Origin: Paenibacillus algicola
Lineage (GTDB): Bacteria; Bacillota; Bacilli; Paenibacillales; Paenibacillaceae
DNA: 64,000 nucleotides
Assembly: GCF_005577435.1 (NCBI RefSeq)
Contig: NZ_CP040396.1
Location: 3,476,501 to 3,540,500, forward strand
Direction: 5' to 3'
Part shown: piece by piece, positions 36,107 through 44,191 of the stretch
Numbering within the stretch: the stretch's first letter is position 1
Layout: every line of letters begins with the position of its first letter
Program-made: the position numbers and the translations under genes
The notes under the pieces: generated by a model
Databases searched by the model: none
What the model was told of the DNA's origin: nothing
Seen by the model: only the letters and a program-made list of their open reading frames with translations

Positions 36107-36289
36107 TCACTCACCCTCCTGCAGGCGGTCTACACTGACCGTCATCGTGTTGGCCGGGCGGGAGCCCACCTGCACCGTCGCCATGCCGTTGGCATGGTCC
36201 AGTTCCTCGATCCACACCGGCTGGCCGGCAAGATGAACCTTAATTGTATCCGGTGATGCAAAAATATGAATAGCGCGCTGCATCTCCAT
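36107..36289 (-). CDS. sspH: Small acid-soluble spore protein, H type
   Basis: Minor spore-core protein made in the forespore. 60 residues in the SspH pattern: M-x-x-QRA, a SPDTIKVHLAGQPVWIEEL stretch and a closing V-x-V-x-x-L segment. It starts three bases after the upstream acidic-protein gene, so the two share a transcript. The candidate sigma-G promoter before that gene agrees with the late-forespore expression known for this family. It differs somewhat from B. subtilis SspH, but length and motif order agree. Confidence 0.85.
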   Translation of the reverse strand: MEMQRAIHIFASPDTIKVHLAGQPVWIEELDHANGMATVQVGSRPANTMTVSVDRLQEGE

Positions 36290-36292
36290 CCT

Positions 36293-36589
36293 CTATTCCT
36301 CCTCTCCATAGCGGGGGGTCTCGTCCACCGTATTCATCGTATCTGTGGTCGTCTCTCCGATCTCCCCGTTGTCATCCTCTGTCACGTATCCGCCGCCGAG
36401 CCCTTCGTTGATCATCCGGTCCACATCAAACATCGTCGATTCCCGGGACAAGCCCCGGTCCTCGCCGGTCAGCTCCTCCCAATCCAGCATCTCGCCGTTT
36501 ACAGGCTCCAGTGCGTCCTCATTGAAGAGTGAGCTGTGCTGATCCGGCAGTCCGCCGCTTTCCTTGCCTTGTCTTTCGTGCTGCTTCAT
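36293..36589 (-). CDS. Acidic hypothetical protein, probably spore-expressed
   Basis: 98 residues, very acidic, with no signal peptide or membrane helix. The best conserved-looking part is MFDVDRMINEGLGGGYVTE near 53-71, followed by a Thr/Glu-rich tail. AAAGGAG lies 12 bases before ATG 36589. It is co-transcribed with sspH and has a sigma-G-like promoter, so a role in the spore is inferred from context. I do not recognise the family. Confidence 0.75.
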   Translation of the reverse strand: MKQHERQGKESGGLPDQHSSLFNEDALEPVNGEMLDWEELTGEDRGLSRESTMFDVDRMINEGLGGGYVTEDDNGEIGETTTDTMNTVDETPRYGEEE

Positions 36590-36626
36590 GGTTATGCATG
36601 CTCCTTTTCTGCCAGGAATCCCTTCT

Positions 36627-36657
36627 CAATATGCCTCCATCCCCCCGGTATTATGCA
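36627..36657 (-). promoter_or_regulatory. Candidate sigma-G promoter for the sspH pair
   Basis: Read leftward: TGCATA (36652-36657), 18 bases, CATATTG (36627-36633). The -35 matches the sigma-G form TGMATA exactly; the -10 differs from CATWMTA at two positions. Confidence 0.5.
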
Positions 36658-36748
36658 GGCCGTAGCGTCATAAGGAGGTACTTTTTGGGGCAAACTATAA
36701 ATAGTTTATACAGAAGCAATATCAAGGATAGAAAGGTTGTGCCGCCAC

Positions 36749-37675
36749 ATGCATACCGTCTGGAAGGGTGCCATCAGCTTCGGATTGGTCCATGTCCCTG
36801 TCAAAATGTTCTCCGCCACAGAAGATAAGGATATTTCGATGAAATATCTACATAAAGTCTGCGGCAGCCCGCTGTCCTATGTTCGCAAATGCCCCGTGTG
36901 CGAGGAGGAAGTGGCATGGGAGGACATCAGCAAGGGCTATGAGTATGAGAAGGGACGCTTTGTTCTTTTTGAAAAAGAAGAGCTCGAGCAGCTCACCGAT
37001 GCAAACAGCAAGAGTATTACGATTCTTGACTTTGTGAATTTGACGGATATTGATCCGATTTATTTCCAGAAGACGTATTATCTCTCTCCCGATCAGGCAG
37101 GGTCCAATGCATACCGCCTGCTGCTGGAGGCTATGCGGCTGTCGGGCAAAATCGGCATCGCCAAAATCGCCATCCGCTCCAAGAGCAGCCTCGCTGCCGT
37201 CCGCGTGCTGGATGAATGCCTCGTGATCGAGACGATTTTTTATCCCGATGAGATTCGGCCGCTGTCACAGGTGCCCAACCTGCCGGAAGGCGTCACCGTC
37301 AATGACAAGGAGCTGACCATGGCGCGCATGCTGATCGAGCAGCTGTCCACGCCGTTTGAGCCGGGAAAGTATACAGATGATTACCGGGAACGGCTGCTTG
37401 GTGCGATCCAGAGCAAGATTGCGGGCGAGGAAATTAAGGTCGCTCCGGCGGCGCAGGAGAGCAATGTTGTCGATCTGATGGCAGCCTTGCAGGCCAGCAT
37501 TGAGGCTGTCAAGCCGATTGCGACGGACCCCGGGGACGCCGGCAAAAAGCGCAAGCCTGCCCGGAAGCCGGCGGCTGCAGCTGCGGCCAAGGTTAGCGGG
37601 GACGTCGGCGCCGCTCCCCCGGCCAAGCCGAAGCGGCAGAGCCGTAAAGCCAAGTCACCGGAAGCCGGCTCCTGA
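36749..37675 (+). CDS. ku: Non-homologous end-joining protein Ku
   Basis: Forms a homodimeric ring on DNA double-strand ends and recruits the LigD activities. 308 residues: the Ku core starts MHTVWKGAISFGLVHVPVKM, with CPVCEEEVAWEDISKGYE near 50 and EQLSTPFEPGKYTDDYRERL near 206. The last 50 residues are rich in Lys, Ala and Pro, a DNA-binding tail found in many bacterial Ku proteins. I start it at ATG 36749; a TTG four codons earlier is only four bases from AAAGG. The ligase gene begins on the last base of its stop codon. In B. subtilis such genes are forespore-expressed, which fits the neighbouring spore genes. Confidence 0.96.
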   Translation: MHTVWKGAISFGLVHVPVKMFSATEDKDISMKYLHKVCGSPLSYVRKCPVCEEEVAWEDISKGYEYEKGRFVLFEKEELEQLTDANSKSITILDFVNLTDIDPIYFQKTYYLSPDQAGSNAYRLLLEAMRLSGKIGIAKIAIRSKSSLAAVRVLDECLVIETIFYPDEIRPLSQVPNLPEGVTVNDKELTMARMLIEQLSTPFEPGKYTDDYRERLLGAIQSKIAGEEIKVAPAAQESNVVDLMAALQASIEAVKPIATDPGDAGKKRKPARKPAAAAAAKVSGDVGAAPPAKPKRQSRKAKSPEAGS

Positions 37676-38589
37676 TGGCCAGCGGCAGCCCCCTGTTTCC
37701 GAGGGAGCCGATGGCGCCCATTGCGGTGGACGACATTCCGGAGGGCGAGGAATGGGGCTACCAGCTGAAGTGGGATGGCGTGCGGATCCTGGCGCTTGTA
37801 GAGCACGGCAAGGTGACGCTCATGTCACGCAAGCTGCTGGATAAGACGGCCCTGTATCCAGAGATTACAGAATGTCTGCGCAGCGGGTTTCAGCAGCGCC
37901 TGCTGCTGGATGGGGAGGTCATTTATTTCGACCCGGAGCAGGGACGGCCGGTGTTTCAGAAGGTGCTGCAGCGCGAGCGCTCCAGAGTCGCTGCCGCCCA
38001 GAGTCCCCGGCTCACCTATGTTCTGTTTGACCTGCTGATCGACGGTGAAGAAGATCTGCGTACGCTGCCGTATGAGCAGCGACACGCTCGTCTCCAGGAG
38101 CTGATGGCGAAGCAGCCTGGTCTGCTGCTGTCCGAGCTGTTTCGTGATGGTCCCCGCCTGTGGGAATGGGCACAGGAGCGCGGCTGGGAAGGGATCGTCA
38201 TCAAGCGCCTCAGCGCACCTTACCGCGAAGGCAAGAAACACAAGGATTGGCTGAAGAAGAAGATTGCACTCACCGTACAAGCCAGCTCACCCGGAATCAT
38301 TCTGCGGGAAGGACGGGTTGCCAGTCTCGTTGTATTGGGTGAAGACGATGCCTATATCGGACGAGTCTCCCTCGGGCTAACCGAGCCGCTGAGGCGTCAG
38401 CTGCTCTCCTTTGCCCAGCAGCATCCCGGGCCGCCGCGCTGGTCACCATCGCCCGCGGCTGGGCGCAAGGAGCAGATCCAGTGGCTCAGCCTGCCTCTAC
38501 AGCTTACGGTCACGTTTCTGGAATGGAGTCAGGACGGTATGATGCGTCATCCGAAGCTGCTGCATTTGGAAGGGCTGAAGCCGGAATGA
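37675..38589 (+). CDS. ligD: ATP-dependent DNA ligase of end joining (LigD ligase module as a separate protein)
   Basis: Seals DNA breaks brought together by Ku. 304 residues: adenylation domain with nucleophile Lys32 in KWDGVR, LLLDGEVIYFD, YVLFDLLIDGEEDL, WEGIVIKR and KDWLKKK motifs, followed by an OB-fold that ends near HPKLLHLEGLKPE. It corresponds only to the ligase half of the B. subtilis LigD fusion; the polymerase half is the next gene. The ATG shares its A with the ku stop (TGATG) and its end overlaps the polymerase start (ATGA), so all three proteins are coupled. Confidence 0.94.
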   Translation: MASGSPLFPREPMAPIAVDDIPEGEEWGYQLKWDGVRILALVEHGKVTLMSRKLLDKTALYPEITECLRSGFQQRLLLDGEVIYFDPEQGRPVFQKVLQRERSRVAAAQSPRLTYVLFDLLIDGEEDLRTLPYEQRHARLQELMAKQPGLLLSELFRDGPRLWEWAQERGWEGIVIKRLSAPYREGKKHKDWLKKKIALTVQASSPGIILREGRVASLVVLGEDDAYIGRVSLGLTEPLRRQLLSFAQQHPGPPRWSPSPAAGRKEQIQWLSLPLQLTVTFLEWSQDGMMRHPKLLHLEGLKPE

Positions 38590-39482
38590 GGAAGCAAGTG
38601 AAAGGCTTGCTGAGGATTGAGGGCCACGACATCGTGGTTACGAACCCGGACAAGCCCTTATGGCCCGAGGTCGGCATTACCAAAGCCATGTATTTGCAGA
38701 AGCTGACCGCCCTCTCTCCATTTCTGCTGCGCTACACGTCCAATCGGCTGCTCACGACCATCCGCTATCCGCACGGGGCTGCGGGAGAATCCTTTTATCA
38801 GAAAAATGCGCCTCAGCCGCGTCCCTCCTTCGTCCAGACCGCCGTTCATGAGAAGATTAACTACGTGCTGTTGAATGGCCTGCCCGAGCTGCTGTGGCTC
38901 GGTAATCTCGCCGCACTGGAGTTTCATCCGTCGCTGCACGCTGCCGGCAGTACACTGCCGTGCGAATGGATGATTGATCTCGATCCCACACTTCCCGAGG
39001 AGCCGCGCATCATGGAAGCAGCCAGCCTCGTAGGAGAGCTCCTCCGCTCGCTCGGCATCCAGTCCGTTCCCAAGACGTCCGGGGCTACCGGCGTGCAGAT
39101 TATCGTGCCGATTGAAGCCGGGCTGACCTTCGAGGAGCTGCGCAGCGCCGGACAGTTTCTCGCCCAGTATGTATCCCAGAAGCATCCCGAGCTGTTTACG
39201 GTAGAGCGGCTGAAGAAGCACCGCGGCAACAAGATTTACTTCGATTATCTTCAGCATTACAGCGGACGCACGCTGGCTGCTCCCTACACTCCCCGCGCAC
39301 GTCCCGGTGCCACAGTCTCTACACCCTTGACCTGGGAAGAGGTGAACCGGAATGTCTCGCCTTCCTCCTATCATCTGCTCAATATTGAGGAGCGGCTCCA
39401 GGAGAAAGGGGATTTGCTGTCTCTCCTCCCTCCCCAGCCGCTGGCTCCCCTTCTGGGACATCTGCGCAAGAAGCAGACATGA
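38586..39482 (+). CDS. ligD: End-joining DNA polymerase/primase (LigD polymerase module as a separate protein)
   Basis: Fills or extends DNA ends, often with ribonucleotides, before ligation. 298 residues of the AEP-type PolDom: VTNPDKPLWPEVGITKA at the start, ESFYQKNAP near 69-77, catalytic DLD at 131-133 within WMIDLDPT, SGATGVQIIVPI near 195, and KIYFDYLQH near 250. The start ATG 38586 overlaps the ligase stop. A bidirectional terminator follows. No nuclease module is present in this operon. Confidence 0.94.
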   Translation: MRKQVKGLLRIEGHDIVVTNPDKPLWPEVGITKAMYLQKLTALSPFLLRYTSNRLLTTIRYPHGAAGESFYQKNAPQPRPSFVQTAVHEKINYVLLNGLPELLWLGNLAALEFHPSLHAAGSTLPCEWMIDLDPTLPEEPRIMEAASLVGELLRSLGIQSVPKTSGATGVQIIVPIEAGLTFEELRSAGQFLAQYVSQKHPELFTVERLKKHRGNKIYFDYLQHYSGRTLAAPYTPRARPGATVSTPLTWEEVNRNVSPSSYHLLNIEERLQEKGDLLSLLPPQPLAPLLGHLRKKQT

Positions 39483-39497
39483 TCTTTCATAGAAAAA

Positions 39498-39541
39498 AAA
39501 GCATCCTGCATACGCGCCAAACGCGATATGCAGGATGCTTT
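39498..39541. terminator. Bidirectional terminator
   Basis: AAAGCATCCTGCATA (39498-39512) and its exact complement (39527-39541), with A-runs on the left and Ts on the right. It serves the end-joining operon from the left and the YitT-family gene from the right. Confidence 0.9.
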
Positions 39542-39545
39542 CTTG

Positions 39546-40499
39546 TTAGTGGATATCCTTCTTCTTGAACCGTCCGCCCTTCACATCGTGAATATTGCCT
39601 ACAGCGAGGAAAGCTTGCGAATCCCAATCCTCCACGATGGTCTTGAGCTTCGCTTCCTCCAGGCGCGTAATAACGGTGAAGATGACCTTCTTGCTGTCGC
39701 CGGTATAAGCACCCTCGCCATCCAGGTAAGTCACTCCGCGTCCCAGACGCTGGGTCAGGGCATCCCCGATCTCCTTGTAGCGGTCGCTGATAATCCATAC
39801 CGATTTGGACTGATCCAGCCCCTCGATCGTAATATCAATCAGCTTGAACGCCAGATAGTAGGCAATCAGAGAGTACATGGCCCGGTCCCACCCGAAGACG
39901 AAGCCGGCGCTGCCCAGGATGAACAGATTGATGAACATCACAATCTCTCCGACCGAGAACGGCAGCCTCTTGCTGAACAGAATGGCTACAATCTCGGTGC
40001 CGTCGAGCGATCCTCCAGAGCGGATGACCAGACCGACGCCGATCCCCAGGATGACACCCCCGAAGACGGCTGCAAGCAGCGGATCAATCGTAATGGGAGC
40101 CACCGGATGCAGCAGATACGTTCCCAGAGACATAACCAAAACGGCAAAAAGCGTAGAAAGCGCGAACGTTTTGCCAATTTGCTTATACCCCATGAACAGA
40201 AAGGGCAGGTTGAACAGCGTCAGAAAGATCCCCAGCGGCAGTGCGGTTGCATGGGATACCATAATGGAGATGCCTGTAATTCCGCCGTCAATAATGCGGT
40301 TCGGGACGAGGAAGATTTCCAGACCCACAGCCATAAAGCCCGCACCCAGGGTGAGAAAAATGAGCCGCCGCAGCAATCTTGCCCACATCGACTTGGCAGG
40401 CTGCTTCTCCGGCTGCACCGGCGTCTTCGCGGCAGGTGACACCTGCTGCTCGCGCGGCGGTGGTGCCGGCTTGGACAAGGATTTCAGTTCACTGGACAT
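39546..40499 (-). CDS. YitT family membrane protein
   Basis: 317 residues: a Pro/Lys-rich cytoplasmic lead of about 45 residues, then five or six hydrophobic helices (LTLGAGFMAVGLEIFLVP, NRIIDGGITGISIM, the VFGGVILGIGVGLVI region), and a C-terminal DUF2179 domain (KSVWIISDRYKEIGDAL, GEGAYTGDSKKVIFTV). Transport activity is assumed for this family but its substrate is not known. I start it at ATG 40499 after GGGGGAA; the frame stays open for 35 codons upstream but without a ribosome site. It is monocistronic between two terminators. Confidence 0.9.
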   Translation of the reverse strand: MSSELKSLSKPAPPPREQQVSPAAKTPVQPEKQPAKSMWARLLRRLIFLTLGAGFMAVGLEIFLVPNRIIDGGITGISIMVSHATALPLGIFLTLFNLPFLFMGYKQIGKTFALSTLFAVLVMSLGTYLLHPVAPITIDPLLAAVFGGVILGIGVGLVIRSGGSLDGTEIVAILFSKRLPFSVGEIVMFINLFILGSAGFVFGWDRAMYSLIAYYLAFKLIDITIEGLDQSKSVWIISDRYKEIGDALTQRLGRGVTYLDGEGAYTGDSKKVIFTVITRLEEAKLKTIVEDWDSQAFLAVGNIHDVKGGRFKKKDIH

Positions 40500-40588
40500 A
40501 TGATTCCCCCGATTCTTAACCCAACGGCCGTCTTGCGGCCTGTCATGTAATATGTTTATTTTATCACATAACCTTGCGATATAGAAAA

Positions 40589-40618
40589 GGAGGAGGTGAA
40601 ACAATATTCACCGCCTCC
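40589..40618 (-). terminator. Terminator of the cardiolipin synthase gene
   Basis: GGAGGAGGTGAA (40589-40600) pairs with TTCACCGCCTCC (40607-40618), one mismatch. Read leftward TTTTC follows. Confidence 0.8.
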
Positions 40619-40645
40619 CGATAATATAAAGTGATCAGCCCTTCC

Positions 40646-42073
40646 TTACAGCATGGGAGACAGCATGCGGCAGAAGATCTCCGCTGCTTTTTGCGCGCGT
40701 CCCCGTTTGTGAAAGGCCTCCTCGTCAATCTCCTTACTGTGCGTCAGATCCTCCTGAAAATCAGCTACCAGATGCCCGATCGGCTGCGGATCGAACATGA
40801 CCGCCGTCAGCTCAAAGTTGCAGAAGAAGCTCCGCATATCCATATTCGCCGTTCCTACCGAGCCCAGCAGGTCATCCACGATGAGCACCTTCGCATGGAT
40901 GAAGCCTTTTTGATACTCATAAAATCGTACGCCGGCCGTAATCAGATCCTCTACATACGAGAGCGAAGCCAGCTTGACGAGTCGTGAATCCGCCTTGTCC
41001 GGGATAATGATGCGCACATCTACCCCGCTGACGGCCGCCGTTTTGAGTGCTTCAAAGATGCCTTCATCCGGGATGAAATAGGGCGTTGTGATCCAGATGC
41101 GCTCCTTGGCTACCGAAATAGATCCGAAGCACATCTCCTGAATTGCGTTCCAGTTCAGATCCGGACCGCTGCTCAGAATCTGCACCTGCTCATCCCCCTT
41201 GCATTGATGCTTGGGGAAGAGAGCCATATCGACGATTTTTTCACCGGCAGCGAGCCGCCAGTCATGCAGGAAGACATTCTGGAGAAAATAGACCGCGTCC
41301 CCCTGCACCTCAAGATGCGTATCGCGCCAATAGCCCATATCAGGGTATTTGCCCAGATAATCGTCACCGACATTTATGCCGCCGAGAAAGCCGACCGTGC
41401 CGTCTACCACGACAATTTTGCGGTGATTGCGGTAATTGATCCTCCGGTTCAGCACGGACACCATCGCAGGAAGGAAGAAGTGAAACTCTACGCCCGAATC
41501 CTTAAACCTGCGGATGAATGAGCGCTTCAGCTTGTAGCTGCCCAGCCCGTCACAGATGAGGCGGACCTTCACGCCCTCCTTGGCTTTGAGGATCATGACA
41601 TCCTGGAACTTCGTCCCGATTGAATCATGCCGAAAGATATAAAATTCCACATGGATATGATCCTTTGCCTGCTCCATCGCGTGAAGCATCGCAGCAAAGG
41701 CCTCTTCCCCATCCGTCAGCACCCGGGTCGTATTGCAGCCCGTAATCGGCGTCTCGGACAAGTGATTCAGCAGATTGAACAGCCTCAGATTGTACTTGAA
41801 TTCAGGGTTATGCATGCCGGATACCTGATCCACCACCGCTGCGCGGTCCCACAGATGATTCTTGATTTCACGGAAGAGCCGGGTGCCCCGGTTGCGGATT
41901 TTGAGCCGCTGCCTGTAATCCTGGGCAATAAAGTAGTAGAGAATGAAGCCGAGCAAAGGCAGGCAGAACAGAATAAACATCCAGGCCACCGCCTTGGACG
42001 GGTTGCGGAATTCCAGCAGCAGCACAGCCGCCATCTGAAGCACAAACGCAATGAGTGCAAGCAGGAGCCACAT
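40646..42073 (-). CDS. cls: Cardiolipin synthase
   Basis: Membrane enzyme that joins two phosphatidylglycerols to cardiolipin and glycerol. 475 residues with two N-terminal membrane helices (about 2-20 and 29-48) and two phospholipase-D motifs, HRKIVVVDG near residue 215 and HAKVLIVDD near 393, each followed by a G-x-x-N segment. The ending (AAEIFCRMLSPML) is typical. I start it at ATG 42073, eight bases after GGGAGG; the frame remains open 18 codons upstream without such a site. No partner genes. Confidence 0.95.
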   Translation of the reverse strand: MWLLLALIAFVLQMAAVLLLEFRNPSKAVAWMFILFCLPLLGFILYYFIAQDYRQRLKIRNRGTRLFREIKNHLWDRAAVVDQVSGMHNPEFKYNLRLFNLLNHLSETPITGCNTTRVLTDGEEAFAAMLHAMEQAKDHIHVEFYIFRHDSIGTKFQDVMILKAKEGVKVRLICDGLGSYKLKRSFIRRFKDSGVEFHFFLPAMVSVLNRRINYRNHRKIVVVDGTVGFLGGINVGDDYLGKYPDMGYWRDTHLEVQGDAVYFLQNVFLHDWRLAAGEKIVDMALFPKHQCKGDEQVQILSSGPDLNWNAIQEMCFGSISVAKERIWITTPYFIPDEGIFEALKTAAVSGVDVRIIIPDKADSRLVKLASLSYVEDLITAGVRFYEYQKGFIHAKVLIVDDLLGSVGTANMDMRSFFCNFELTAVMFDPQPIGHLVADFQEDLTHSKEIDEEAFHKRGRAQKAAEIFCRMLSPML

Positions 42074-42330
42074 AACGGCAGCCTCCCAACGTCTAAGTAT
42101 AATGGTTCCGTCCTGCAGTCCATGCAAAGATTTCTTTTACAGCATTGACCAGGAGGAGAGTGATTTATTCAATACATACCCAATCTCCCCGGTAACTGAA
42201 TACACCGCGATCCATCCCGGGATTTGCTGACATGTTTCCACGTCCTCCGGAATAGATAAAGAGTAAGAAGCCGTCCAAGCATTGCCATGCCGCTTGCTAT
42301 GAAACCCGGGCGGTGCAGAAAGGGGTGCTC

Positions 42331-43296
42331 ATGAAACGAAAGCCGGGAAAGCAGCCGTTAACTCTGCTCGTGCTGCGGGATGCCCAGCAGTCCGTGCGGC
42401 AGATTCATTTCTCCAAGCCCTTGATGATCCTCGTTCCGGCCGCTGCCGTTCTCTCGATAGCCGGCCTGATTCTTACGATGCACATACAAGCTGAGCGTAC
42501 CGTCTCCGGGCTGGAGCGCCAGCTGCTATTGAAAAATCTGGAAGCCTTGCGCATGGAAATTACGGTTACAGATAAGGATGAAGCGATTGAGCGGTTAAAC
42601 CAGGCCATTCTTCAGCTGTCCAGTGAAGCGGCCGAAACCGAAGAGCAGATGCAGCGGGTCCAGGAGCTGGAGGCCGAGCTGCGGCAATTCATGAAGCGTC
42701 ACGGGTACGATCCGGATAACATTACTTCCCTGGAGTCTTCAGGCGGCATGGGCGGCGAGTATGTTGCAGTGCACGAGTCTGAAATGCTGCAGCTGGCCGA
42801 AGAGACCCGGGATGATTTCGAGCGGGTGCGGCAGCTGATGTCTGTCATGGAGCAGGCCATCCCCCGGGCTCTCGACAGCGCGGAGCAGACTCGCCTGAAG
42901 CGGGAGGCCACCCCTTCCCTGTGGCCGACGAAATCCCGCACGCTGACGTCCAGCTTCGGCTATCGAACCGATCCCATCAATGGAAGAACCGCCTTTCATG
43001 CCGGCATCGACATTGCCGGTGACACCGGCGATCCCGTCTATGCCGCCGCAAGCGGGACGGTCAGCGCCGTGGAAAGGAGTGCGGTCCGGGGCCGCTACGT
43101 CATTGTCGATCATCCGGACGGACTCCAGACCTGGTACGTTCATCTGGACTCTGCTGCCGTTCAGGCCGGGGACTCCATTACCCAAGGCGATGTGCTCGGC
43201 CGGCTGGGAAGCACCGGGCGCAGCACAGGCCCGCATCTGCATTTTGAAGTCGTGAAGAATAACCGAACGGTAAACCCGCTGGAATATGTGAAGTAA
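42331..43296 (+). CDS. M23 family metallopeptidase (LytM type) with coiled coil
   Basis: Membrane-anchored peptidoglycan endopeptidase or its regulator. 321 residues: a cytoplasmic basic lead, one membrane helix (about 33-52), a coiled coil (about 60-195), and the zinc LytM domain with HAGIDIAG near 221, the WYVHLD segment, and HLHFE near 300. All zinc and catalytic His/Asp residues seem present, so it is probably active. AAAGGGG lies five bases before ATG 42331. The bactofilin gene follows after 31 bases; M23 and bactofilin pairs are known to shape the wall locally in other bacteria. Confidence 0.93.
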   Translation: MKRKPGKQPLTLLVLRDAQQSVRQIHFSKPLMILVPAAAVLSIAGLILTMHIQAERTVSGLERQLLLKNLEALRMEITVTDKDEAIERLNQAILQLSSEAAETEEQMQRVQELEAELRQFMKRHGYDPDNITSLESSGGMGGEYVAVHESEMLQLAEETRDDFERVRQLMSVMEQAIPRALDSAEQTRLKREATPSLWPTKSRTLTSSFGYRTDPINGRTAFHAGIDIAGDTGDPVYAAASGTVSAVERSAVRGRYVIVDHPDGLQTWYVHLDSAAVQAGDSITQGDVLGRLGSTGRSTGPHLHFEVVKNNRTVNPLEYVK

Positions 43297-43327
43297 ATGC
43301 AATGGATTTGAAGGAGGATGAATACAC

Positions 43328-43747
43328 ATGATGAGATCCAGGAAGAAGTCAGCACGGCGGTCCCAAGGCCCCGCCACATTGATCAGTCAGGGAAGCCAGG
43401 TCGAGGGCAAGCTGATCTGTGAGAGTGATCTTCGGATTGACGGACAGTTTCAAGGAGATATTGAAAGCACGGGAGAGGTAACGATCGGAGAGCTCGCTGT
43501 AGCGCGCTCAAATATTACGGCCAAAGAGGTGTTCATTGCCGGAAAGGTGTATGGCGACGTGGCAGCTGAGGAAAGACTGACGATTACACGAACTGGACAA
43601 ATGTATGGGGATGTGGTGGCCTCCTCCCTCATCATTATGGAGGGCGGGGTGTTAAACGGGGCCAGCCGCATGGAGCACCAAGCTTCTTCGGGGAATTCCG
43701 GTACAGCTTCCGATGCTCGCCATTTGCCGCAGCCGGAAGCGGGATAA
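43328..43747 (+). CDS. Bactofilin family cytoskeletal protein
   Basis: Self-polymerising beta-helical scaffold protein. 139 residues: a short basic lead, then the bactofilin core from about residue 17 to 108 with the repeating G-x-x-x-G-D-I/V pattern (LRIDGQFQGDIESTGEV, VFIAGKVYGDVAAEE, GQMYGDVVASS), and a short unordered Ser/Ala-rich tail. AAGGAGG precedes ATG 43328. It is encoded with an M23 peptidase, so it probably positions that enzyme at a membrane site. Firm identification. Confidence 0.94.
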   Translation: MMRSRKKSARRSQGPATLISQGSQVEGKLICESDLRIDGQFQGDIESTGEVTIGELAVARSNITAKEVFIAGKVYGDVAAEERLTITRTGQMYGDVVASSLIIMEGGVLNGASRMEHQASSGNSGTASDARHLPQPEAG

Positions 43748-43801
43748 GACTTGAGAACGGTTGGAGGATGAAGCAGCGAGCAGGCCATATGACGGGGTCA
43801 T

Positions 43802-43990
43802 TCAAGGCTCGGGCCTTGATGTCCCCGGCTGGCTGCTGGCTATGGAGGATGGATCCTGACATTTTTGGGCGGCACATTCTTCGCAGAGTCCAATCGGAAT
43901 ATTATGCTTGAAATAACCGGTACGAAAAATTTTTCCGGACTGGTTCACGACACGGCAGCAAACAATGCAGTACATGTTCATCTCATCCAT
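43802..43990 (-). CDS. Small Cys-rich protein, possible zinc ribbon
   Basis: 62 residues with five Cys in the first 40 (YCIVCCRVV and LCEEC) plus one in QKCQDP, a likely metal-binding fold, followed by a disordered Ser/Pro tail. I start it at ATG 43990 with AGAGGAA nine bases upstream; the frame is open further up but runs through the promoter. Its promoter region carries a 15-base palindrome also found in the promoter of the exopolysaccharide operon. It lies just beyond the operon's terminator, same strand. Function unknown; the shared operator suggests co-control with capsule synthesis. Confidence 0.65.
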   Translation of the reverse strand: MDEMNMYCIVCCRVVNQSGKIFRTGYFKHNIPIGLCEECAAQKCQDPSSIASSQPGTSRPEP

Positions 43991-44030
43991 TCGGACCGCT
44001 TCCTCTCCGGGTCGTTTGTCGGATTGACTC

Positions 44031-44083
44031 GATACATATTGTATCATATTTAAAAATGTATATAATCCCGAAAAGTTTGTCAA
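44031..44083 (-). promoter_or_regulatory. Promoter and palindromic operator of the Cys-rich protein gene
   Basis: Read leftward: TTGACA (44078-44083), 17 bases, TACATT (44055-44060), then the palindrome whose + strand reads GATACATATTGTATC (44031-44045), covering about +3 to +17. The same motif (13 of 15 bases) fills the spacer of the promoter at 63677-63705. Confidence 0.6.
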
Positions 44084-44140
44084 CCCGCAGTTAGGTCTTT
44101 TTGCCTGAGTGGGAAGAAGAAATAAGGTCTTAATATAAAA

Positions 44141-44191
44141 AAGACAGCTGCCTCTCCGGTGCAAAAGTCCGGTGCGAAAGGCAGCTGTCTT
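44141..44191 (-). terminator. Terminator of the exopolysaccharide operon
   Basis: AAGACAGCTGCCT (44141-44153) and its complement (44179-44191), with an inner repeat of CCGGTGC in the loop. Read leftward TTTTTTAT follows. It begins at the stop codon of the ABC transporter gene. Confidence 0.9.

Noticed and set aside
39528..40439. Open frames of about 200-300 codons on the + strand opposite the YitT-family gene
   Set aside because: Antisense to a clear membrane protein gene, low-complexity Gln/Arg/Pro sequence, no ribosome site.
43802..43990. The Cys-rich 62-residue protein as the missing lasso precursor
   Set aside because: No leader with the conserved Thr before the cleavage site and no Gly/Ala start with Asp/Glu at position 7-9. 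The Cys spacing points to metal binding instead.
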